56,513 nt of DNA from Clostridia bacterium (GCA_009928785.1 SABY01000011.1:1-56513); one strand, 5' to 3'; shown: positions 36,341-45,530, numbered from the stretch's first letter. The notes: a model not told the origin generated them from the letters alone. Translations and numbers: made by a program.

Positions 36341-37639
36341 TCACGGAAAAGTAAGCGTTGTAGCCGCACCGGTCAAAATAAAGTAGGCTTTGCCGGGCTG
36401 CAGCGCAGTTAGTGTTTGGATATTCATTGCCGGCCAAAAGACATTGGTACCTGCCGGCTCTGTAATAATGATCAGATCATCGCCCAATTGCAGCAGCACA
36501 TCCGAACACATCATACCTTCGGCACACAATACCGGCGAAAGGTTCCAGCCCTGTTTCAAAACAATGGTTTTGTCAGGGATGTCATTGCCTTCCAAGGTAA
36601 GGGTTACATCGGCATTGAGTTTAATCAGGTATCCGGAAGTATAGTCCCAGTTGCCGAGGGTATTGATATTGTGCTCAGGCCAAAATACGCCGGTCATGGT
36701 ATGAATAATAACAAGGTTATCCAACACACCGGCAAACATGGTTTCGATGTCGGTATTTTCGGGAACAAAGCTGCTCGAAATGCCACTCCATCCTTCCGGG
36801 ATATTAATGGATTGTACGTTGTTCCATCCAGCCATTTTTGCCAGCATCCACCACACGGCAACACCTTTCATATTGCAGTTGGCTGCCAGGGAGTGGCTAC
36901 AATAGCAGTCCCAACAATACTCCGAGCCTGGGTTTTCGCCGCAGTATTCAGAAGCCCAATTGCCGAGCAGATTCATATTGGCATCGTAATAGTCGCAGTT
37001 ATCATTGGCAAATTCGTAATAGGCTCCCGAAGGATCATAGCTTTCGATGTCGGCAAAGTCGAAGAGGATTTTGTTGTAGGCTATGCAATAATCTCTGATC
37101 TGCTGGTTTCGGGCTTTCAGGTTGGCATCGGCATAAATATCGCGGTGGCCGGTCATATACACAAACTGAACATTGGGAAAATCCAGCTCAAGCTGGCTCA
37201 TAGCGTTGAGGTAAATGTTGATGCCTTGCACCGTGTTATCCGAAACACCGCCACACCACGACCACATCACCACATTCCGGTCGTTGGCAGGGTTGTTGAG
37301 TTGCTCGCGGGTCATTACTTCCCAGCCTAAACTTCCATTACCTCCCAGGTCGCCATATACTTCCTGATACGACAGAAACCCTGATGTACCTGCCTGGTTG
37401 TAGCCAAACAAATCGCCCACGTGGCCATGCAGGTTGTTCATGCCGGTGGTCAACTGGCTCCCGTGCGAAGTGTGTCCGTACCAGATGCGTAGATCGGCTT
37501 TTGCTGCCTCAATCCAGGCGGTAGGAATGTCGTTGCGATTGATGTGTTCGTGATTGGCTACAATCGGCTGTGCATGTAGCGTGTAAAAGCAAGCGAAAAA
37601 CAGCATCACCAGCCCTGTGTAAAGTAAATTTTGTTTCAT
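36341..37639 (-). CDS. Secreted protein of unknown function
   Basis: I do not recognise the main domain. The 432-residue protein starts with a signal peptide (cleavage near LHA-Q, residue 24). The mature part opens with a segment RIWYGHTSHGSQLTTGMNNLHG near 51-72, then WSWCGGVSDNT and FVYMTGHRD, a Cys-rich stretch near 210-250 and a Trp-rich part. The arrangement recalls SGNH-type hydrolases only loosely. The C-terminal 120 residues contain two related modules (GVFWPEHNINTLGNW and NVFWPAMNIQTL), typical of repeated beta-sandwich tails in secreted Bacteroidota proteins. It may be a carbohydrate-active or surface protein, but that is inference. Confidence 0.6.
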   Translation of the reverse strand: MKQNLLYTGLVMLFFACFYTLHAQPIVANHEHINRNDIPTAWIEAAKADLRIWYGHTSHGSQLTTGMNNLHGHVGDLFGYNQAGTSGFLSYQEVYGDLGGNGSLGWEVMTREQLNNPANDRNVVMWSWCGGVSDNTVQGINIYLNAMSQLELDFPNVQFVYMTGHRDIYADANLKARNQQIRDYCIAYNKILFDFADIESYDPSGAYYEFANDNCDYYDANMNLLGNWASEYCGENPGSEYCWDCYCSHSLAANCNMKGVAVWWMLAKMAGWNNVQSINIPEGWSGISSSFVPENTDIETMFAGVLDNLVIIHTMTGVFWPEHNINTLGNWDYTSGYLIKLNADVTLTLEGNDIPDKTIVLKQGWNLSPVLCAEGMMCSDVLLQLGDDLIIITEPAGTNVFWPAMNIQTLTALQPGKAYFILTGAATTLTFP

Positions 37640-37893
37640 AGCATTTTGTTTTTATGGATGAGTATTTAGTAACCTGAACTGAAAAAATAACTGCGTGAAG
37701 ATATAAAATTATTGGGATTGAGGTACTATCTGACGATAATTATCCTCATCTTCTGCCCCAGATTTTACCTGCCGCTGAAGCATCTGGCTGAATTAATTCA
37801 CCAGACATCGACAATATTTCCTTGCTCAACTTTTCGCAGGCTCTTCAAAATATCCGCCTTTTCTTAACTGCGACAGGCTTTGTGGTGGATTAT

Positions 37894-38577
37894 TTACATC
37901 ATCAAAAAATTCCGGATAAAGCGCCTGTTTTGCGCCAGCTTGCCTGCATCCGCCAGCTCATTTTTATAAAAATCAGGAAAAGCCGGATCACACCGTCGGG
38001 TCTCGTCAAGAAATATTTTCGCCGCCTTTTGATCGAACTCCGGATGAAATTGCACGCCGTAAACATCCATATCCTTGTATTGGATTGCCTGAATACTTTT
38101 ATCGTTGGTTGCAATCACCCCAAAATCGACTGAAAGATCAACAACGGCATCGTAATGCAACTCCAACACCACCGGATCGGTTATCCCATCAAACAATTTG
38201 TTGTCGGTAATTTTAATTTTCGAATAGCCATATTCGGGGACGGGCATTTTAACTACGCACTTTTTACCGCAAAGCACCCTGGCCAGGAATTGGTGGCCAT
38301 AGCAAATGGCAAGAATTTTCTTATCGGCAGCAACAAAGTCAAGCACCACGCGGCTTAGCTCTTCTGTCCATGGCGATTCGTCCATAGCCGATGCCTCCGA
38401 ACCTGAAATGATAAGATGAGAATACGCCGCGATGCTTCGGTGGGTTTTATCCTTGTCGTAAACATAAAAATCCTCCTCAATGCCCACCGCATCTACTTCT
38501 CTTCCGATTCCCAGATTGAAAAGCCTGATCTTTTCAGGAAATTCCATCACATTATAAACCAGCAGTTTTTTCATCAT
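37894..38577 (-). CDS. Class I glutamine amidotransferase-like protein
   Basis: The protein of about 227 residues has the class I amidotransferase triad context: the nucleophile Cys in ICYGHQFLARVL near 91-102 and the His/Glu pair in VYGVQFHPEFD near 175-186. It resembles the GATase domain of GMP synthase but has no attached synthase domain, so the ammonia acceptor is unknown. I take the ATG at 38577 as the start; a TTG at 38583 adds two residues. It stands alone and diverges from rnr. Confidence 0.8.
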   Translation of the reverse strand: MMKKLLVYNVMEFPEKIRLFNLGIGREVDAVGIEEDFYVYDKDKTHRSIAAYSHLIISGSEASAMDESPWTEELSRVVLDFVAADKKILAICYGHQFLARVLCGKKCVVKMPVPEYGYSKIKITDNKLFDGITDPVVLELHYDAVVDLSVDFGVIATNDKSIQAIQYKDMDVYGVQFHPEFDQKAAKIFLDETRRCDPAFPDFYKNELADAGKLAQNRRFIRNFLMM

Positions 38578-38866
38578 TATCAATTTTAATATTGGTGGGA
38601 ATTATGGCATAGCATTTATAATCGCACCCGGTGTAAAACCTGAATATCCGATGGTACGCCTTGATTTTTATTTTTAACAAATGTTGCTTTGATTATTATG
38701 CTTGACAAACATAATTAAAATTTCCATTTAGAGCGGTGAGTCTGATTTTGCCCCGGAAATTTCTACAGTTCTTAACACCAATGATCATTTCTGCCATTGG
38801 TTTGTTAATTTCGCTGACGATTTCTCGAAAATATTTACGCAGTACTTTCATTTCACACGCAATTAT

Positions 38867-41035
38867 ATGTCAAAATCAAAAAAATCACCTCGCAACAAGC
38901 CGCCGCGCAACACCCATAAAATGCTCAAAGAAAGCATCAAAAACTTCTTTATCAATAATCCCACTGGAGCTTTCAACTACAAGCAGGTGGCCGTGGCAGT
39001 GGATGCCAATGATGCCGTAGCCCGTAATAAGGTGAAGGACATCATGTTCGACATGGAAACAAATAACATTCTTTCGCAATACCGCCGCGGGAAATACAAA
39101 ATCAATCCGGAGCAATTGCCCGAAAGGGTTACAACACAGGCATTGATCACCGGCAAGGTTGACATGAAACAAACCGGCAAAGCCTACATTATCACCGATG
39201 CACTGGACGAAGATATTTTTGTTGGCAGTAATCATACCGGCCATGCGCTTCACGGCGACCTGGTGCAGGTGCGCCTGTTTCCACAACGCAAAGGACACAA
39301 GCTCGAAGGCCAGATTACAGAGATAGTTAAACGCGCCAAAACCCGCTTTGTGGGAACCATCGAGCGCTCGCAGAAGTTTGCCTTTATGATCTCCGACAGC
39401 AGCTCCATGCCCGTAGATATTTTTATTCCGCTCTCCGACCTCAAAGGCGCCAAAAATGGGCAAAAGGTAGTGGTGGAACTTACCGACTGGCCGGCTCATG
39501 CCAACAATCCTTTTGGAAAAGTAGAGGAGGTGCTGGGCGATCCCGGTAATAATGAGGTGGAGATGCGGGCCATCCTCGTTGAGCACGACTTTCCGCTTGC
39601 CTTTCCCAAAGAAGTTGAGAAAGATGCTGCTAAGATTAAAATTGAAATTTCACAAGAGGAAATCAGTCGCCGCCGCGATTGCAGAACATTTCCCACCTTT
39701 ACCATCGACCCGGCGGATGCCAAAGATTTTGATGATGCACTTTCGTATCAAAAACTCGAAAATGGAAACCACGAGGTGGGCATTCATATCGCCGACGTAT
39801 CGCATTATGTGCAGCAAAACACCGCCCTGGATGGCGAAGCTTACGAGCGGGCTACTTCCATCTATCTGGTCGATCGCGTTATTCCGATGCTGCCGGAGGT
39901 GCTTTCAAACAATGTTTGTTCGTTACGCCCCAACGAAGACAAACTCTGTTTTTCGGCCATCTTTGAGCTCGACGACAATGCACGGGTGCTAAAGGAATGG
40001 TACGGAAAAACCATCATCAACAGCGACCGACGCTTCAACTACGACGAGGCGCAGCAGGTTATCGAAACCGGCGAAGGCGAGATGGCTGATGAGATTAAAA
40101 TACTAAACCATCTGGCAAAAGCACTGCGCGCCGAGCGATTCAAAAAAGGCGCCATCGACTTCCACTCTGAAGAGGTGAAGTTTATTCTCGACGAGAATGG
40201 CAAGCCGGTAGATGTTTTTGTAAAAGAGCCTAAAGAATCCAATTATCTTATCGAAGATTTTATGTTGCTGGCTAACCGTAAAGTTGCAGAGCGTATCGGC
40301 CGAAAGCGTGGTACCGCCACGCCCAAAACTTTTGTGTATCGCGTGCACGACGAGCCATCGCCCGAAAAGCTCAATCAGTTTATGCAATTCGTTGGCCGCC
40401 TGGGCTATAGGATGCGCATTGGAACCGAACGAAGTCTGGCCAAGTCGTTCAACGATTTATTCGACCAGGTGCATGGACGTGGCGAAGAGAATATGGTAGA
40501 AACACTGGCTATTCGCACCATGGCCAAAGCCGAGTATTCCACACAAAATATCGGGCACTATGGGTTGGCATTTCCTTACTATACCCATTTCACCTCGCCC
40601 ATCCGCCGCTATCCCGACCTGATGGTGCATCGGCTTTTGCAACGTTATCTGGATGGAAAACCTTCGGCAAACGAAAATGAGTACGAAGAAAAATGTAAAC
40701 ATTCATCGGAGATGGAGCGCAAAGCGGTAGAGGCCGAACGCGCTTCGATAAAATACAAACAGGCCGAGTATATGTCGGATAAGATAGGGCAGGAGTTTGA
40801 TGGTTTGATATCAGGCGTTTCCAAGTATGGAATCTTTGTCGAAATAAAGTCGAACAAGTGCGAAGGCATGGTGCGGCTAAGCGATTTGGAAGACGACTTC
40901 TATTACCTCGACGAAGAAAACTATAAAGTTGTGGGTCACCGCAATGGGCAGGAATTTAAGCTTGGCGGCTCTATCCGCATCCGCGTGAAGCATATCGACA
41001 TCCGCAAAAAGCAGCTCGACTACGCGCTGGCATAG
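38867..41035 (+). CDS. rnr: Ribonuclease R
   Basis: This 722-residue 3'-5' exoribonuclease has an N-terminal helix-turn-helix region (about 15-80), two cold-shock-like domains, the RNB catalytic centre TIDPADAKDFDDALS near 279-293 (the Asp residues bind Mg), and a C-terminal S1 domain from IGQEFDGLISGVSKYGIFVEI near 642. It degrades structured RNA. The N-terminal KSKKSPRNKPPRN stretch is basic. The length matches VacB/RNase R. The upstream gap holds no clear promoter box. Confidence 0.94.
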   Translation: MSKSKKSPRNKPPRNTHKMLKESIKNFFINNPTGAFNYKQVAVAVDANDAVARNKVKDIMFDMETNNILSQYRRGKYKINPEQLPERVTTQALITGKVDMKQTGKAYIITDALDEDIFVGSNHTGHALHGDLVQVRLFPQRKGHKLEGQITEIVKRAKTRFVGTIERSQKFAFMISDSSSMPVDIFIPLSDLKGAKNGQKVVVELTDWPAHANNPFGKVEEVLGDPGNNEVEMRAILVEHDFPLAFPKEVEKDAAKIKIEISQEEISRRRDCRTFPTFTIDPADAKDFDDALSYQKLENGNHEVGIHIADVSHYVQQNTALDGEAYERATSIYLVDRVIPMLPEVLSNNVCSLRPNEDKLCFSAIFELDDNARVLKEWYGKTIINSDRRFNYDEAQQVIETGEGEMADEIKILNHLAKALRAERFKKGAIDFHSEEVKFILDENGKPVDVFVKEPKESNYLIEDFMLLANRKVAERIGRKRGTATPKTFVYRVHDEPSPEKLNQFMQFVGRLGYRMRIGTERSLAKSFNDLFDQVHGRGEENMVETLAIRTMAKAEYSTQNIGHYGLAFPYYTHFTSPIRRYPDLMVHRLLQRYLDGKPSANENEYEEKCKHSSEMERKAVEAERASIKYKQAEYMSDKIGQEFDGLISGVSKYGIFVEIKSNKCEGMVRLSDLEDDFYYLDEENYKVVGHRNGQEFKLGGSIRIRVKHIDIRKKQLDYALA

Positions 41036-41273
41036 AGGTTAGAGGACAGAAAATAGAAGTTAGAAATTGGGTTGTAGATTACAATTGATAAAAGAAATTG
41101 TTATTCCCGTGGGCTACGCTTAGGAAAAACGTCAAAGCGAGTTTTGAATTTTATAAATGTGATCCAACTTTAAAACCCGGACTTCACGCGCTAACTTCAA
41201 CCCTCTACCCTCCACTGTCCATGAACTGTCCGTACAAACATAGTCGTTATCTTAAAAAAACTCAGTATTAGTT

Positions 41274-41456
41274 GTGAAAAATCAAAGTGAACAATACAAG
41301 CGTAAAGAGCTCGAACAAAAAATCAAGGAAGTGGAAGTAGCGCTGGGAAGAAAACAAATGGAAATTGATCTGTTAAACAAAGTCATTGACTTAGCCAATG
41401 AGGAGTATCATACGGATTTAAAAAAAACTTATCAAAAATGCACTCCAGATAAATAG
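41274..41456 (+). pseudogene. Remnant of an IS3-family OrfA transposase subunit
   Basis: A frame of 60 codons opens with GTG and encodes a heptad-like helix (QKIKEVEVALGRKQMEIDLL) followed by NKVIDLANEEYHTDLKK. This is the C-terminal pattern of IS3-family OrfA in Bacteroidota, just before the frameshift into OrfB. The N-terminal helix-turn-helix is missing: an in-frame stop lies at 41253. No OrfB remnant follows. It is best read as an insertion-sequence scar. Confidence 0.55.
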
Positions 41457-41518
41457 AATAGATTAAAAGATAGAAAAAAGTCAACCTATTTCAGGCAAGG
41501 TCAATCCTTCGATATTCG

Positions 41519-41536
41519 ATTCCGCACGTGCGGAAT
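41519..41536. repeat. Perfect 18-bp palindrome
   Basis: ATTCCGCACGTGCGGAAT reads identically on both strands. It lies near the IS3 remnant and before the convergent idi gene. It has a CACGTG core but does not fit the parS consensus. Confidence 0.6.
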
Positions 41537-41565
41537 TCAAAATTCCTGATTCAAAAAAGCCTAAA

Positions 41566-42093
41566 TTATTTATTTTGAATGTATTCGTGCACTCGGTCGA
41601 AAGCAATCCTAAACCAAATGGTGTACTCTTCGGGGCGCACCTTTAGGTCGGCGGCAATGTCGTTCATGCTGCGCCAACGCCATTCCATCACCTCTTCGCG
41701 GTTTATTTCCGGCTCACTGTCGTAGGTTCCCGTGAGCACATGGTCAAATTCGTGCTCGCTCAGTCCATGCTCCAGTTGGGCTTTATAAACGAAATCGAAA
41801 CGTTTGGTAAGCTCGCAGTCGAAGCCCATTTCTTCCACCAGGCGTCGATGGGCGGCTTGCATCACATCTTCGGCGGGGCGCGGGTGGCTGCAGCACGTGT
41901 TGGTCCACAATCCCGGCGAATGATATTTGCTCATCGCCCGTTGCTGAAGCATCAACTCGCCCCGATCATTAAAAACAAAAACCGAAAAGGCGCGATGTAA
42001 AACTGCCTTGATGTGCGCTTCCATTTTTTCCATCGTTCCCAGCGGGTTGTCGTAAATATCGACCAGAATCACTTGTTCTTTCGTATCATCCAT
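41566..42093 (-). CDS. idi: Isopentenyl-diphosphate delta-isomerase, type 1
   Basis: This 175-residue Nudix-fold enzyme interconverts isopentenyl and dimethylallyl diphosphate. The type 1 signatures are present: HRAFSVFVFNDRGELMLQQRA near 33-53, the catalytic Cys in LWTNTCCSHPR near 62-72, and the Nudix helix AAHRRLVEEMGF near 80-91, with a Glu near 105. The length is normal. It lies downstream of the crtI-crtB genes on the same strand, and supplying isoprene units for carotenoid synthesis is a natural reading, though a 172-base gap with a repeat separates them. Confidence 0.93.
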   Translation of the reverse strand: MDDTKEQVILVDIYDNPLGTMEKMEAHIKAVLHRAFSVFVFNDRGELMLQQRAMSKYHSPGLWTNTCCSHPRPAEDVMQAAHRRLVEEMGFDCELTKRFDFVYKAQLEHGLSEHEFDHVLTGTYDSEPEINREEVMEWRWRSMNDIAADLKVRPEEYTIWFRIAFDRVHEYIQNK

Positions 42094-42186
42094 GACGATC
42101 TTTTTTTTTATAACATTATCACTTGAACTCCTTATAATATCTATTTATTTGGGATTGAGCTTACTGAATTTTTTTTGTCTTTCAAT

Positions 42187-42207
42187 CCCCCGCCTTAAAG
42201 GCCGGGG
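42187..42207. repeat. Dispersed GC-rich palindrome
   Basis: CCCC-CG-CCTT-AAAGG-CCGGGG followed by CTATTGA matches in style the palindromes at 49071-49191 (arms of GC-rich letters around an AT centre, then CTAT). It lies between idi and the small secreted-protein gene. Confidence 0.55.
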
Positions 42208-42265
42208 CTATTGATCAAATGGCTTAAAAACGCTCAGTTATCAGAAAGACAATTCAACAACTTCT

Positions 42266-42796
42266 TTATAACCTGCTCCCATCCAGTGCTTTTTTAACAG
42301 CAACGGCTTCTTCTTTGTTGAGTTCATCGCTGTCGATCATAAATTGCGCAGCCTTTTTCCAAAACCCATCTTTGTCCTCTTTGACCAATTGCGGCAATTT
42401 TTTTATGATGATTGGCTTGTCATCGGTCATATCATCATAACCCAGCAGCGCCGGGATATTGGCCTGGGTGGCGAAACGCAGAAAACGGATTTCGGCATCT
42501 GCCGGCATTTTCTCCACAGCTTCTTCTATGTTTTTTTTGCCCCGTTTAAAAGTCCCCAGTTTATCCAGCGGTCCGCTCATGCACTCGGCCATGGCAGCTT
42601 CGCCGGCGCCGGCATAAGCCTGAACAACAGCATTAGAATAACTTTCTTGCTTGGACATGTTAAATAAAGTGGCAGCCCCACAGCTATCTGTCTTCATTGC
42701 AAAAAAGGCTTTGCGCAATTTCTCAACCAGCGGCTGTCCGTTGGAATTTAAGGTTGTCGTTATCATAATAGCGGCCAGTACAATTTTTATTTTCAT
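42266..42796 (-). CDS. Secreted protein of unknown function in the carotenoid operon
   Basis: This 176-residue protein has a signal peptide (MKIKIVLAAIMITTTLNSNGQ). The rest is mostly helical with Cys38 and Cys73 in the mature part and a Lys/Asp-rich C-terminal half; no known domain is recognised. Its ATG overlaps the crtB stop (ATGA, four bases), so it is translated with crtB. Small exported proteins of this kind near crtB are known to me only as unnamed hypothetical proteins. A role in membrane or pigment handling is inference. Confidence 0.6.
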   Translation of the reverse strand: MKIKIVLAAIMITTTLNSNGQPLVEKLRKAFFAMKTDSCGAATLFNMSKQESYSNAVVQAYAGAGEAAMAECMSGPLDKLGTFKRGKKNIEEAVEKMPADAEIRFLRFATQANIPALLGYDDMTDDKPIIIKKLPQLVKEDKDGFWKKAAQFMIDSDELNKEEAVAVKKALDGSRL

Positions 42797-43629
42797 ATCA
42801 TTTGTAATTTGGTGCGAAAAAATGAGGCGAAAAGCAGTGCGTATTTTTCCGGATCCGACACGCGAACTCTTTCACGCAGCAGCCGCTCGGCTTTCGATTT
42901 TTTTATTTTTTTAAAAAGAGAATAAAAATAAATGTATGCGAGATAAACGCCAAATCGTGCTCCCTGGGGCAATTTACGAATACCTTCGAGGCCGGCCATA
43001 AAGTCGGCTTCGATTTCCTGTTCAATCTTTGCTTTGGCCTCCTGGTCGAAGGCGGTGATGTCGATTCCCGGGAAATAGCTACGTCCCAGCCCCTGATAAT
43101 CCTGTTGTAAATCGCGCAAGAAATTGATCTTTTGAAAAGCAGCACCGAGTCGCATGGCCGAGGGTTTTAACTCTTGATATTTCTGCTCATCGCCTTCACA
43201 GAATACGCGCAGACACATCAGCCCCACCACCTCGGCTGAGCCCAGGATATAAGCTTCGTACGCCTTCCGGTCATAGGTTTCTTTGTAAAGGTCCATCTCC
43301 ATACTGCGCAAAAAAGTATGGATGGTATCGTGGTCGATTTTGTAGGTGTTCACCGCCCACTGAAAATTGTTCAGGATCGGGTTCAGGCTGATTTCATCTT
43401 CAATGGCGGCGTAGGTGTCGCGCTTGAAATTTTCGAGCAGTTTTTTTTTGTCAAAACCATGGAAGCTATCCACGATTTCGTCGGCAAATCTAACAAAGCC
43501 ATAAATGGCATAGATAGGATCGTGAAACCGCCTATCGAACACGCGGATGCCCATCGAGAAAGAGGTGCTATACGTCACCGTGGTGAGCTTGCTCGATTTT
43601 TTGGAGATCATATCAAAAAGGTCTTTCAT
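42793..43629 (-). CDS. crtB: Phytoene/squalene synthase family protein
   Basis: This 278-residue prenyl synthase joins two prenyl diphosphates head to head. The first Asp-rich motif is FADEIVD near 46-52 and the second is NFLRDLQQDYQGLGR near 169-183. YAIYGFVRFADE and the conserved SFSMGIRVF N-terminus fit CrtB. The neighbour crtI supports phytoene synthase rather than squalene synthase. It lies 12 bases after crtI and overlaps the next gene by four bases. Confidence 0.9.
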   Translation of the reverse strand: MKDLFDMISKKSSKLTTVTYSTSFSMGIRVFDRRFHDPIYAIYGFVRFADEIVDSFHGFDKKKLLENFKRDTYAAIEDEISLNPILNNFQWAVNTYKIDHDTIHTFLRSMEMDLYKETYDRKAYEAYILGSAEVVGLMCLRVFCEGDEQKYQELKPSAMRLGAAFQKINFLRDLQQDYQGLGRSYFPGIDITAFDQEAKAKIEQEIEADFMAGLEGIRKLPQGARFGVYLAYIYFYSLFKKIKKSKAERLLRERVRVSDPEKYALLFASFFRTKLQMI

Positions 43630-43641
43630 GGGCTTCTGCTT

Positions 43642-45111
43642 TTATGATTTAGAAATAAGATCGGTAACAATTTGCCCGGATATGATGGAGGGCGGCACAC
43701 CTGGGCCAGGCACCGTTAGCTGCCCGGCATAATACAGATTTTTGAGCTTAGGGTTTTTGATAGAGGGTTTCAAAAAAGCCGTTTGCAGCAGCGTATTGGC
43801 CAGCCCGTAAGCGTTGCCTTTGTAGGCGTGATAGTCGGTGGCAAAGTCGGAGTGGGCATAGCTGCGCTGGAAGTCGATGTGGCCGCGAAGCGATTCGCCG
43901 GTAAGTTTTTCGATGCGGTCGAGCATCATTTCCAGATACTGTGCGCGAATTTCGGGCGTATCTTTCAGTCCGGCGGCCACCGGAATAAGCACAAAAAGGT
44001 TTTCGTGACCGGCAGGCGCCACGGTGTCGTCGTATTTTGAAGTCATGCACACGTAGGCCGAAGGATTGTCGGGCCAGCCGGGGCGGTCGTAAATAGCGGC
44101 GGCATGTGGCGCAAACGGAACGTCGAAGAGCAGATTGTGATGCTCGAACTGTGGCAGTTTTTTATCCACACCCAAATAATAGATCAACGACGAGGGCGAC
44201 ATCGCGCGGGCGTCCCAATATTTCTCGGAGTATTTGCGGTATTCGGGCGCCAAAAGTTGCTGCTCTACATGATGATAATCGGCAGAAGCCACAAAGTAAT
44301 CTGCTGCGTATTCCTTACCATTCGCTACAGCGGCCACAATGCTGCTATCACGATAAGTGAATTTTTGTACCGGCGCATCATAAATAAATTTTACCCCGGT
44401 TTCTTCGGCAAGCTTCACCATGCCTTCCACAATTTTGTACATGCCGCCACGCGGATACCAGGTGCCAAGTTTTATGTCGCCGTAGTTCATCAGGCTATAA
44501 AGTGCCGGCGTCTTTTTGCCGGTGCCACCCAGGAACAAAATGGGAAATTCGAGCATTTGCAATAGTCTGGGGCTTTTAAAATACTTGCGCGTGTAAGCAT
44601 CAAACGACTGAAACATGTGCAGCTTCATGGCCGACTTCATCAAGCGCAAATCCATATACTCAATGATCGACAGGCTGGGTTTGTGCACAAATTCTTTCAT
44701 CCCCACCTCGTATTTGTATTCGGCTTCCTTGAGAAATTTCTTCAAACTTTCTCCAGCGCCAGGCTCAATCGATTCAAAGAGCCGGTACATCTCTTCCACA
44801 TCAGCCGGGAGGTCCGTCACATCATTTTTATCATAAAATATCCGGTACGATGGGTCGAGACGCATCAGGTCGTAATAATCTGCGACGCGGCGTCCAAACT
44901 TTCCGAAATAATCATCGAAGATGTCGGGCATCCAGTACCAGCTCGGTCCCATGTCGAAGTTGTAGCCGGCGGCTTCAAACATCCGGCTGCGTCCGCCGGG
45001 TGTGCCGTTTTTCTCCAGCACTGTCACCTCATAACCTTTGGAAGCCAACCCCGTGGCGGCAGAGATTCCGGCAAAACCGGCACCGATTACAACTACTTTT
45101 TTTTTCATCAT
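43642..45111 (-). CDS. crtI: Phytoene desaturase (CrtI-type)
   Basis: This 489-residue FAD enzyme has the N-terminal dinucleotide motif VIGAGFAGISAATGLASKGYEVTVLEKNGTPGGR and the C-terminal signature YYAGQLTVPGPGVPPSIISGQIV near 460-482 that defines bacterial phytoene desaturases. It introduces the double bonds that turn phytoene into lycopene or neurosporene. It is first in the operon crtI - crtB - secreted protein (- idi). No cyclase (crtY) or hydroxylase (crtZ) is in the window, so the end product is not known. A tandem repeat upstream may bind a regulator. Confidence 0.92.
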   Translation of the reverse strand: MMKKKVVVIGAGFAGISAATGLASKGYEVTVLEKNGTPGGRSRMFEAAGYNFDMGPSWYWMPDIFDDYFGKFGRRVADYYDLMRLDPSYRIFYDKNDVTDLPADVEEMYRLFESIEPGAGESLKKFLKEAEYKYEVGMKEFVHKPSLSIIEYMDLRLMKSAMKLHMFQSFDAYTRKYFKSPRLLQMLEFPILFLGGTGKKTPALYSLMNYGDIKLGTWYPRGGMYKIVEGMVKLAEETGVKFIYDAPVQKFTYRDSSIVAAVANGKEYAADYFVASADYHHVEQQLLAPEYRKYSEKYWDARAMSPSSLIYYLGVDKKLPQFEHHNLLFDVPFAPHAAAIYDRPGWPDNPSAYVCMTSKYDDTVAPAGHENLFVLIPVAAGLKDTPEIRAQYLEMMLDRIEKLTGESLRGHIDFQRSYAHSDFATDYHAYKGNAYGLANTLLQTAFLKPSIKNPKLKNLYYAGQLTVPGPGVPPSIISGQIVTDLISKS

Positions 45112-45231
45112 TTTGTTTTAAAATTTCTGTTATTAAACAAAGTACAACTTAACATTCCACCGTGGTAAAGCTTTCTCATCAGTCGAAGGCCTGCCCATAA
45201 GGTGGTTAACCATGCGTTTCATAACACGACA

Positions 45232-45255
45232 GTTTAACGTTTTGTTTAACGTTTT
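45232..45255. promoter_or_regulatory. 12-bp tandem direct repeat upstream of crtI
   Basis: GTTTAACGTTTT occurs twice in immediate succession (45232-45243 and 45244-45255), about 120-145 bases upstream of the crtI ATG. A possible minus-strand -7 box (TATTTTTG) lies at 45271-45278, so the repeat would sit just downstream of the transcript start, a place suited to a repressor. Carotenoid genes are often controlled by MerR/CarH-type regulators, but none is in this window. Confidence 0.5.
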
Positions 45256-45326
45256 CTGTTTTTTAAAAAACAAAAATATTTAGATTTTGGGGGTCCGGGC
45301 TGTTCGGAAGTTTTTCACTCCCGAAA

Positions 45327-45530
45327 TCATCCACCACTTATCAGATGGAGCACCGTCACATTGTCACCATCTCTGATTTCGGTAGTGTTGCGATGCTCCT
45401 TGCGCACCAATTCTCCGTTTAGTTTTGTCACCAAAAGTTTAAAAGTGAAGTTTTTCTGCTTGATCAACTCATCAAAAGTAAGCGCTTCTTCATCGAACGA
45501 TTCGGGTCGGTTATTCAGAATTATGTTCAT
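45327..45530 (-). CDS. ThiS/MoaD-type sulfur carrier protein
   Basis: This 67-residue ubiquitin-fold protein ends in the required Gly-Gly (LHLISGG). It starts at ATG 45530 in a TGATG overlap with the upstream thiF-like gene; the extra in-frame TTG codon at 45533 is unlikely. Such carriers are adenylated and thiocarboxylated at the C-terminus, then donate sulfur to thiazole (ThiS) or to molybdo-/tungstopterin (MoaD). There are no thiG or thiH genes here. The aldehyde oxidoreductase just across the divergent gap raises the possibility of a tungstopterin role. Confidence 0.82.
   Translation of the reverse strand: MNIILNNRPESFDEEALTFDELIKQKNFTFKLLVTKLNGELVRKEHRNTTEIRDGDNVTVLHLISGG

Larger units (their letters stand above)
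41036..41565. other. 530-base gap with an IS3 remnant and a palindrome
   Basis: Apart from the OrfA-like remnant at 41274-41456 and the 18-bp palindrome at 41519-41536, I see no gene or RNA here. The stretch is irregular in composition and contains short phrases (GTGGGCTACGCTTAGG at 41110-41125) that resemble decayed dispersed repeats. Confidence 0.5.

Noticed and set aside
36416..37330. A 304-codon plus-strand frame opposite the secreted unknown protein
   Set aside because: The minus-strand gene has a signal peptide and structured repeats, while the plus-strand product has neither a signal nor a recognisable domain.
41519..41536. A further parS site with a CACGTG core
   Set aside because: The flanking bases (ATTCCG...CGGAAT) do not fit TGTTNCACGTGNAACA, so it is listed as an unexplained palindrome.
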